Shown: piece by piece, positions 1-4,728 of the stretch | Numbering within the stretch: the first letter of the stretch is position 1 | Layout: the number at the start of each line of letters is the position of its first letter | DNA from: Gammaproteobacteria bacterium | GTDB lineage: Bacteria; Pseudomonadota; Gammaproteobacteria; Steroidobacterales; BM003 | Length of the DNA: 5,053 nt | Assembly: GCA_026193125.1 (NCBI GenBank) | Contig: JAPHSC010000100.1 | Coordinates: 1-5,053 of the forward strand | Direction of reading: 5' to 3' | Made by a program: the position numbers and the translations under genes | Notes under the pieces: generated by a model | What the model was told of the DNA's origin: nothing | What the model saw: only the letters and a program-made list of their open reading frames with translations | The model's database searches: none

Positions 1-1001
1 ATCAGGCGCATGTGCCGGGTTGCGGCCAGCCAGGATCCGAGCCAACCCAGCCCTGAACCACCCGCCAGGATAAGCAGCACCGAGCCAAGATCCAGGCCGG
101 TCAGCTCGAAGTTGCTGCCGTAAAGCCCCGCTACCTGCCGTATGGGCTGCTGGAGCAAGAACATGGTGCCATTGACCACCAACAGGGCGATCACGGCCCC
201 GCCCAGCCCGTACCAAAGGCCGCTATAGAGAAAGGGCCTGCGTATGAAGGCATCGCTCGCACCGATGAGCTTGCATACCTCGATTTCACTCTTGCGATTC
301 TGGATATCCAGCCGAATCGTGTTACCCACGATAACCACCACACCCACGGCCAACACCGCTGCGGCGAGTGACACCGCGCGACGAAGAATTGCCAAAAGGG
401 CGTGAAAACGTTCTACCCAGGCCGTGTCCACCTGGACCAGGTCGATTTCCTTCCAGGCGGTGAGTTCGTCTGCCAGCATCTTGACCTGGGTGGCGTTGAT
501 GTCCTCCTGGGCAGGCCGAATGACCAGCACATCGGGTAGTGGATTCTCCGTGAGCGCCTCCAGCGCTTCACCAAATCCGGACAGCTCGCGAAACTCGACC
601 AGGGCCTGGGCCGCTGGAATCACCTCAACGCTGGCTACATCCAGGCGTTTTTCCAGGCGTCCTGCCAGTCCCTTGGCGGTCTCGGGAGGCAAACCGGGCT
701 TGAGATACACGGTCAAATCCACTGCGCTGTCCCAGCTGCTGGTGACTGCCTTGCCGTTAACCACGAGCAAGTGCAGACCGGCCGGCAGGCACAGCGCGAT
801 GCCAATAACAGTCACGGTCAGCAGACTGCCTATTGGTTGCCGCACCATGCGTCCCAGTGCAGAGAAAAGATTCTGGGCGTGGCGTGTGAAATAGACCCTG
901 ATCAAACGCAGGCCTCCAACACCCTGGTTCACCGGCGCTGATTGCTTGCGCCTGGGCTTGGGAGCAACGGGCCGGGCGCTATTGGGTCGGCGACGGTTCA
1001 T
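1..1001 (-). CDS. ftsX: Cell division protein FtsX, 3' end cut by window edge
   Basis: FtsX is the inner-membrane partner of the ATPase FtsE. In the divisome the pair relays ATP hydrolysis to periplasmic activators of septal peptidoglycan amidases. My reading of the minus strand gives 333 residues before the edge. A basic, proline-rich cytoplasmic tail (about 1-55) precedes TM1 (about 57-80). A periplasmic domain follows (about 82-200) with the family-typical SGFGEALEALTENPLP at 141-156. TM2 is about 207-227, followed by a cytoplasmic stretch with the conserved KLIGASDAFIRRPFLYSG at 244-261. TM3 is about 262-284 and TM4 about 303-326. The E. coli protein is 352 residues and ends shortly after the matching ATRHMRL, so only a few codons appear to be missing. 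The ATG overlaps the ftsE stop as ATGA (998-1001), with GAGGG 9 nt upstream of it. In gammaproteobacteria rpoH commonly follows, but that would lie outside the window. Confidence 0.96.
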   Translation of the reverse strand, partial: MNRRRPNSARPVAPKPRRKQSAPVNQGVGGLRLIRVYFTRHAQNLFSALGRMVRQPIGSLLTVTVIGIALCLPAGLHLLVVNGKAVTSSWDSAVDLTVYLKPGLPPETAKGLAGRLEKRLDVASVEVIPAAQALVEFRELSGFGEALEALTENPLPDVLVIRPAQEDINATQVKMLADELTAWKEIDLVQVDTAWVERFHALLAILRRAVSLAAAVLAVGVVVIVGNTIRLDIQNRKSEIEVCKLIGASDAFIRRPFLYSGLWYGLGGAVIALLVVNGTMFLLQQPIRQVAGLYGSNFELTGLDLGSVLLILAGGSGLGWLGSWLAATRHMRL

Positions 1002-1678
1002 ACGCCGGGACCCTCGGCAAGGCCATTGCTCAGAAGTCTGCCCGAGGCCAGGGTGATGCGGCGTTTGCCCAGTCGCTCAATCAGACTGTGATCATGACTG
1101 GCGATGAGCAGTGTCACACCCACGTCGTTGAAACGTTGAAACAGGTTCATGATCTCCAGAGATAATTCGGGGTCCAGGTTGCCCGTAGGCTCATCCGCGA
1201 TGAGCAGGTCCGGCTTGGATACCACGGCCCGGGCAATACCCACCCGCTGCTGCTCACCGGTGGACAGGGCTACGGGGAAAATCTTCTCCTTGCCCAGCAG
1301 GCCCACCTGGTCCAGTGCAGCCCTGACCCGGCGACCGATTTCACGGTGGCCGATTCCCTGCACCACCAGGGGCAGCCCGACATTGTCCAGCACTGTGCGA
1401 TCGTAGAGCAGCTTGTGGTCCTGGAACACCATGCCGATCCTGCGTCTGAATGCGGGGATCTGCCGGCGACTGATGCCGTTGGTATTTTGCCCGTTAATAA
1501 TCACCTGGCCACGGGTTGGCCGTTCTATCAGCGCAATCAGTTTCAGAATTGTGCTTTTCCCGGCTCCGGAGTGCCCGGTGAGAAAAGCCATCTCACCCTT
1601 CCTGACGCTAACGCTTAATTCGGAAAGGGCCTCTCTCCCCCCGGGATAGCGCTTGGCAACCTGTTCAAAACGAATCAC
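998..1678 (-). CDS. ftsE: Cell division ATP-binding protein FtsE
   Basis: This is the cytoplasmic ABC ATPase that pairs with FtsX at the division septum. The 226 residues match the usual FtsE length. Walker A is GHSGAGKST (35-43), the Q-loop glutamine is Q86 in MVFQDHKLL, the signature is LSTGEQQRVGIARAV (138-152), Walker B is LLIADEP (158-164), the D-loop is GNLD and the H-loop histidine is H195 in ASHDHSL. The signature has Thr where E. coli FtsE has Gly (LSGGEQ), while the flanking residues are standard FtsE. The start is GTG, overlapping the ftsY stop as GTGA (1675-1678), with GGGGAG 9 nt upstream. Other ABC ATPases such as LolD or MacB are less likely, because the gene sits exactly between ftsY and ftsX and the QQRVGIARAVV stretch is FtsE-like. 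Confidence 0.97.
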   Translation of the reverse strand: MIRFEQVAKRYPGGREALSELSVSVRKGEMAFLTGHSGAGKSTILKLIALIERPTRGQVIINGQNTNGISRRQIPAFRRRIGMVFQDHKLLYDRTVLDNVGLPLVVQGIGHREIGRRVRAALDQVGLLGKEKIFPVALSTGEQQRVGIARAVVSKPDLLIADEPTGNLDPELSLEIMNLFQRFNDVGVTLLIASHDHSLIERLGKRRITLASGRLLSNGLAEGPGV

Positions 1679-2649
1679 TTTGCCGCACTCCCCGGACCAA
1701 GCAGTGCTTCAACAAAGTCCCCGGCCCTGAATACATCCAGGTCCTCGGCCTGTTCACCGATGCCGATAAACCGTATTGGCAGCTTCATGGCCCTGGCAAT
1801 ATTGAGCACAACGCCGCCCTTGGCAGTTCCATCCAGCTTGGTGAGCACCAGGCCAGTCAGTCCAACTGCCTGGTGGAACTGCTGCGCCTGGTTGAGTGAG
1901 TTCTGTCCAATGCCCGCGTCCAGGACCAGCAGAATTTCATGTGGTGCGCTGGCGTCTGCCTTGCGCATTACCCGGACAATCTTGCTTAGCTCATCCATCA
2001 GACCGGTCTGGCTTTGCAGCCGGCCGGCGGTGTCAGCAAGTAACACATCTATCTTGCGCGCCCGGGCCGCGGCCATGGCGTCAAAAATCACAGCGGCTGG
2101 ATCCGCCCCGGATTCCTGCGCCACCACGGGTACGTCATTGCGCTCACCCCAGGCGCGTAGCTGCTCAACTGCGGCAGCGCGGAAAGTATCGCCAGCGGCT
2201 AACATCGTGGACAGCCCGGAGTCTTTAAGCCTGCGTGCCAGTTTGCCAAGAGTGGTGGTCTTGCCGGCGCCGTTCACGCCTACGAACAGGATTACCCAGG
2301 GTCGATGCTCGTCACCAATACGCAGCGGAGACTGGCAGGGCGCAAGTATTTCAAGCATGGCCTCACGCAAGGCAGATATCACTGCCTGGCCGTCCTTTAG
2401 TTCATTGCGTTTCAAACGACCGCGCAGACCGCCCATGATCTCGGTGGTGGCATCCACACCCACATCGGCCAGCAGCAGGCGTGTCTCGAGCTCTTCCAGC
2501 AGGTCCTCGTCAATTTTGCCGCCTGGCACCAGGTTTGCGAGATCATAGGTAAGCCAGGAGTCGCCGCGATTAAGCCTGCTGCGCAAGCGGGTGATAAAAC
2601 CGGGCGCGGGGCTTTCGCCGGCGGTGAGTTTGTCTTTGCGTTTAAACAT
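1675..2649 (-). CDS. ftsY: Signal recognition particle receptor FtsY
   Basis: FtsY is the SRP-type GTPase that docks Ffh-ribosome-nascent chain complexes at the inner membrane for handover to SecYEG. With this start it has 324 residues: a basic N-terminus (MFKRKDKL), an N-domain helical bundle (about 20-105, with LLEELETRLLLADVGVDATTE at 50-70), then the G domain. G1 is GVNGAGKTT (124-132), the insertion-box region is DTFRAAAVEQL (154-164), G3 is DTAGR (206-210), G4 is TKLDG (270-274) and the closing motif is GIGEQAEDLDVF (296-307). The long acidic A domain of E. coli FtsY is absent, as in many bacteria. The frame stays open to an ATG at 2778. ATG 2649 is preferred because FtsY N-termini usually begin MF-x-basic. 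ATG 2682 (335 residues) is a real alternative, since it has AGG 6 nt upstream, whereas 2649 lacks a clear ribosome binding site. First gene of the ftsY-ftsE-ftsX operon. Confidence 0.96.
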   Translation of the reverse strand: MFKRKDKLTAGESPAPGFITRLRSRLNRGDSWLTYDLANLVPGGKIDEDLLEELETRLLLADVGVDATTEIMGGLRGRLKRNELKDGQAVISALREAMLEILAPCQSPLRIGDEHRPWVILFVGVNGAGKTTTLGKLARRLKDSGLSTMLAAGDTFRAAAVEQLRAWGERNDVPVVAQESGADPAAVIFDAMAAARARKIDVLLADTAGRLQSQTGLMDELSKIVRVMRKADASAPHEILLVLDAGIGQNSLNQAQQFHQAVGLTGLVLTKLDGTAKGGVVLNIARAMKLPIRFIGIGEQAEDLDVFRAGDFVEALLGPGSAAK

Positions 2650-2748
2650 GGGTAGGCAATTATCGTGATTATTCGCGGTCATGTCTTGCCTGATTTCGAC
2701 CCTTGGGTGTCCCCGGCAACTTTGCTCAGCCCGGGGTTGAGCGAGAAA

Positions 2749-2778
2749 ACTATTCTCCGCGACTCGAATATGTGTCAT
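2749..2778 (-). promoter_or_regulatory. Candidate sigma-70 promoter for ftsY-ftsE-ftsX
   Basis: Read on the minus strand, ATGACA (2778-2773, five of six matches to TTGACA) and AATAGT (2754-2749, four of six to TATAAT) are separated by 18 nt. Transcription would begin near 2742. That is upstream of the 2682 and 2649 start codons but downstream of ATG 2778, which argues against the longest ftsY reading. This is pattern matching only; the -10 is mediocre. Confidence 0.35.
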
Positions 2779-2782
2779 TTTG

Positions 2783-2813
2783 TGTCAGACCCGGTTGGAA
2801 TTCGGGACTGACA
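2783..2813. repeat. Imperfect inverted repeat between divergent ftsY and terB-like genes
   Basis: The left arm TGTCAGACCCG (2783-2793) and right arm CGGGACTGACA (2803-2813) pair at 10 of 11 positions around a 9-nt centre. The only mismatch is A against A. It lies between two divergent genes and its right arm contains the CTGACA that could serve as a -35 for the plus-strand gene. It could be an operator, an mRNA hairpin, or a dispersed REP-like palindrome. The sequence alone does not decide between these. Confidence 0.7.
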
Positions 2814-2836
2814 TTCAAGGAATGCAGCGATAAAAA
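2808..2836 (+). promoter_or_regulatory. Candidate promoter for the TerB-like gene
   Basis: CTGACA (2808-2813, five of six to the -35 consensus) and TAAAAA (2831-2836, four of six to the -10) are 17 nt apart. Transcription would start at about 2843, only about 10 nt before the preferred ATG at 2854. That leaves almost no leader and would remove part or all of the AGGG ribosome binding site. Either the promoter or the chosen start may therefore be wrong. Confidence 0.3.
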
Positions 2837-2853
2837 TACCAGGGATGCAAAAA

Positions 2854-3300
2854 ATGAAAATAACCGCTTACATACACAAAGTCCTCGACGCATGTGACGA
2901 TATGCTGGCCGCATTGCCGGGAGGGCCGGGCAAGATGGCCGGGGTACAAGATCCACGCGAGGTAGCGATGGACCTCGCTATTCGGTCGATGGCAGTGATG
3001 TGTGCCGCTGACGGAAAGTTGAATGGTGAGGAAATAGACGCAAGCGTCGAAGCCTACCGCTCCAGGACCGGCTACTCTCTGAGTGAGGATCAGATACGCA
3101 TGACCGTGTCTTCGGTCAGTCTTGAGAGCGATATGTTCTGGAGGGACTTGAAACTAAGGGCCAATATGTTGCCGGTGCCGGTGCAGCAAGAGATCTACGC
3201 GTCTGGGCTAGCCATCGCCATGGCTGACGAGGAATTGCACCACACGGAATCGGCTGTGCTGGATCGCCTGGCCTCGGTGCTGAATGTCGAGAAAGCGTGA
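2854..3300 (+). CDS. TerB-fold (tellurite resistance TerB-like) protein, function unknown
   Basis: This is a soluble, mostly helical acidic protein of 148 residues with no signal peptide or membrane segment. Two helix-loop signatures of the TerB/DjlA-N superfamily are visible: ADGKLNGEEID (about 52-62) and ADEELHHTESAVLDRLASVL (about 124-143). Each is an Asp-rich loop followed by a Glu-bearing helix. In the family these acidic loops are suspected to bind metal ions. Nothing here indicates tellurite resistance: no other ter genes are nearby, and single-copy TerB proteins have mostly unknown roles. ATG 2854 is preferred because AGGG (2841-2844) sits 9 nt upstream. ATG 2845, in the same frame, directly abuts that AGGG and would give 151 residues. 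The gene stands alone, divergent from ftsY and separated from rsmD by nearly 290 nt. The family call is from motif reading, not a search. Confidence 0.8.
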   Translation: MKITAYIHKVLDACDDMLAALPGGPGKMAGVQDPREVAMDLAIRSMAVMCAADGKLNGEEIDASVEAYRSRTGYSLSEDQIRMTVSSVSLESDMFWRDLKLRANMLPVPVQQEIYASGLAIAMADEELHHTESAVLDRLASVLNVEKA

Positions 3301-3348
3301 GTAAAGCCCGCCTTGCTGCCCACAACGTGAGTAGCTCGGTGGTTTTTG

Positions 3349-3386
3349 CCCGGGAGCGGGCGGCGGTCACGCCGCGGCGCCCCGGG
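3349..3386. repeat. Strong GC-only hairpin
   Basis: The outer arms CCCGGG (3349-3354) and CCCGGG (3381-3386) pair. After a one-base bulge, GCG (3356-3358) pairs with CGC (3378-3380). After a small G-rich internal loop, GCGGCG (3360-3365) pairs with CGCCGC (3370-3375) around a GTCA tetraloop, giving 15 GC pairs in all. No T-run follows on the plus strand; five T (3343-3347) precede it instead. It therefore does not look like a standard intrinsic terminator in either direction. Confidence 0.65.
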
Positions 3387-3431
3387 AATATGGATCGCCG
3401 GGAGCATCCTTGATCGTTGCATGAACCGGCG

Positions 3432-3516
3432 GCGAGCGGCTATTGAATCCGGGTTTCATGTTGCGGATGTTCGCAATCGCCAGCCATTGCGCGGGCGCTG
3501 CATTGAATCCCGGTTT
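3432..3516 (+). repeat. Pair of imperfect direct repeats about 60 nt apart
   Basis: ATTGAATCCGGGTTT (3442-3456) recurs as ATTGAATCCCGGTTT (3502-3516), 14 of 15 identical and exactly 60 nt apart. Allowing a one-base gap, the similarity extends left to GCGAGCG (3432-3438) and GCGGGCG (3491-3497). The second copy contains the TTGAAT used as -35 in the candidate rsmD promoter. Confidence 0.55.
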
Positions 3517-3532
3517 TTTCGCTTACAATAAT
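3503..3532 (+). promoter_or_regulatory. Candidate sigma-70 promoter for rsmD-coaD-ggt
   Basis: TTGAAT (3503-3508) and AATAAT (3527-3532, five of six to TATAAT) are 18 nt apart, with a predicted start near 3539. The overlapping TACAAT (3524-3529) is also five of six to the -10 consensus but would leave only a 15-nt spacer. The AT-rich patch stands out from GC-rich surroundings and is the only good promoter-like site before rsmD. Confidence 0.45.
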
Positions 3533-3588
3533 CACCGTCCAGAATAAGCGGAGTCTCCCTGCATACTCTCTTGGGATCACGGGTTCTC

Positions 3589-4233
3589 ATGTCCAGAAAA
3601 TCATCCAGGAATCAGGGCCGTGCAACGCGCAGCGGTCAGCGCAATCGCTTCCGGATCATCGGTGGCGCGTGGCGCAGCCGTGTGCTGGGCTTTCCCCCCT
3701 TGCCGGGTTTGCGCCCGACTCCTGATCGGGTTCGCGAGACCTTGTTCAACTGGTTGTCCATGCAGGTTCCAGGCGCTCGTTGCCTGGATTTGTTCTGTGG
3801 CAGTGGTGCACTTGGGCTTGAGGCCTTGTCGCGCGGCGCTGCAAGTGTGGTGTTCGTCGATGAGTCGGAGTCGGCCCTCGGCAATATACGGCAGCACCTG
3901 GCCACCTTGGGTGCAAGGGGTGCCCACTGTGAACGCGGCAACGTCAGGCAATTTCTCGCTCGCGGGTCCGTACAGGTAGACATCGTATTCGCCGATCCGC
4001 CTTTCGATCAGGAGTGGAGCCGCGAATTGTGTACACTCTTGCTGCAAGGCGGCTGGCTGGCTCCGGGTGCGAGGATCTACCTTGAAACCTCTGCCAGTCA
4101 CGGCGAGCCGGAACTGCCACCCGATTGGGAAGTGCTGCGCCGGACCCGTGCCGGGAACGTGCTGGCCAGCCTGTTGCGGCCCCCTGGGCCTGGAAATGAA
4201 CTGGATCAAACTGAGCAGGTGCAAGAGTCATGA
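3589..4233 (+). CDS. rsmD: 16S rRNA (guanine(966)-N2)-methyltransferase RsmD
   Basis: RsmD uses S-adenosylmethionine to methylate N2 of G966 in 16S rRNA on assembled 30S particles, in the cytoplasm. The 214 residues are close to the E. coli length of about 198 plus a longer basic N-terminal tail (1-20, rich in Arg and Ser). Family blocks in order are FRIIGGAWRSR (21-31), GLRPTPDRVRETLFNWL (40-56), the SAM-binding LDLFCGSGALGLEALSRGA (67-85) with acidic D91 ending the next strand, and the catalytic DPPF motif (136-139). ATG 3589 is preferred because the upstream TTG at 3571 adds only MGSRVL and has no ribosome binding site at a usable distance (GGAG at 3550-3553 is 17 nt away); the site before 3589 is itself weak. 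The stop overlaps the coaD ATG as ATGA (4230-4233), implying coupled translation. Confidence 0.95.
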   Translation: MSRKSSRNQGRATRSGQRNRFRIIGGAWRSRVLGFPPLPGLRPTPDRVRETLFNWLSMQVPGARCLDLFCGSGALGLEALSRGAASVVFVDESESALGNIRQHLATLGARGAHCERGNVRQFLARGSVQVDIVFADPPFDQEWSRELCTLLLQGGWLAPGARIYLETSASHGEPELPPDWEVLRRTRAGNVLASLLRPPGPGNELDQTEQVQES

Positions 4234-4727
4234 GCCTTTCCGCAATCTATCCGGGGACATTTGACCCTATCACCAATGGTCACCATGACCTCGTGCGCCG
4301 TGCAAGCCGCCTGTTTAAAAGGGTCGTGGTCGCAGTCGCCGCCAGCCCGGCCAAGGGTACGCTGTTCAGCCTGGAGGAGCGGGTGGACCTTGCCCGCGAA
4401 GTGCTGATGGATCTCGATAATGTTGAAGTGACCGGATATGACGGACTGACCATTGAGTTCGCGCGGCAGAACAAACTGGATGTCATGGTGCGTGGGTTAC
4501 GCGCAGTTTCGGATTTTGAATTTGAGTTTCAGCTGGCCAATATGAGCCGGGCCATGGCGCCTGAACTGGAGTCTGTATTCCTGACTCCCCAGGAAGAACT
4601 GTCCTACATTTCCTCCAGCATGATTCGCGAGATAGCCATGCTGGGTGGTGACGTTTCGCTTTTTGTGCATCCCAGTGTGAAAAAAGCCCTGGATGCCAGG
4701 TACCAGGCCAGGCGGGGAGGCCGCTAG
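4230..4727 (+). CDS. coaD: Phosphopantetheine adenylyltransferase CoaD
   Basis: CoaD catalyses the fourth step of coenzyme A synthesis, 4'-phosphopantetheine plus ATP giving dephospho-CoA and pyrophosphate, as a cytoplasmic hexamer. The 165 residues are slightly longer than the 159 of E. coli. The nucleotidyltransferase fold is clear: YPGTFDPITNGHHDLV (7-22) with T10 and H18 of the (T/H)xGH-type signature, substrate-contact K42 in AASPAKG, RGLRAVSDFE (88-97) with R88 and R91, the conserved PELESVFL (111-118), and the SYISSSMIRE signature (125-134). AGGT lies about 10 nt before the ATG. The C-terminal tail QARRGGR is encoded by bases that double as the ribosome binding site of the next gene. 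The ATG overlaps the rsmD stop, the order rsmD-coaD being common in gammaproteobacteria. Confidence 0.97.
   Translation: MSLSAIYPGTFDPITNGHHDLVRRASRLFKRVVVAVAASPAKGTLFSLEERVDLAREVLMDLDNVEVTGYDGLTIEFARQNKLDVMVRGLRAVSDFEFEFQLANMSRAMAPELESVFLTPQEELSYISSSMIREIAMLGGDVSLFVHPSVKKALDARYQARRGGR
4714..4720 (+). promoter_or_regulatory. Ribosome binding site of ggt, inside coaD
   Basis: GGGGAGG is a near-perfect Shine-Dalgarno lying inside the last codons of coaD, 8 nt before TTG 4729. It decides the ggt start and suggests that ribosomes ending coaD restart on ggt. The strong site probably compensates for the weak TTG initiator. Confidence 0.75.
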
Positions 4728-4728
4728 C

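Larger units (their letters stand above)
3301..3588. other. Noncoding stretch between the TerB-like gene and rsmD
   Basis: No convincing gene is present. The short open frames here have no recognisable protein or ribosome binding site. The stretch holds a GC-only hairpin (3349-3386), an imperfect direct repeat (3432-3456 and 3491-3516), small alternative hairpins at 3461-3491, a run of six T at 3514-3519, and a candidate rsmD promoter at 3503-3532. It probably carries the 3' end of the TerB-like transcript and the start of the rsmD transcript. Confidence 0.6.

Noticed and set aside
424..894. 156-residue plus-strand open frame inside ftsX
   Set aside because: It is antisense to a clear FtsX reading, is Ser/Arg-rich low-complexity in character, and has no recognisable domain.
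1760..2548. 262-residue plus-strand open frame antisense to ftsY
   Set aside because: Long open antisense frames are common opposite GC-rich genes. The composition is Ser/Arg/Pro-rich with no family motif, and ftsY on the other strand has all its GTPase motifs.
2854..3300. Reading the TerB-like gene as a tellurite-resistance determinant
   Set aside because: No terZ, terC, terD or other partner gene is in view. Isolated TerB-fold proteins are widespread and mostly not linked to tellurite.
3492..3519. Possible intrinsic terminator before rsmD (CGGG/CCCG stem followed by T6)
   Set aside because: The stem has only four pairs with a 13-nt loop, too weak for a confident terminator. The T-run falls within the candidate rsmD promoter spacer.
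3346..3531. 61-residue plus-strand open frame between the TerB-like gene and rsmD
   Set aside because: It is full of Arg/Gly from the GC-rich hairpin, has no ribosome binding site, and runs through the repeats and the candidate promoter.
3601..4231. Minus-strand open frames overlapping rsmD (for example 3601-4224 and 3944-4231)
   Set aside because: They are antisense to an unambiguous methyltransferase with the LDLFCGSGALGLEAL and DPPF motifs, and show no domain of their own.
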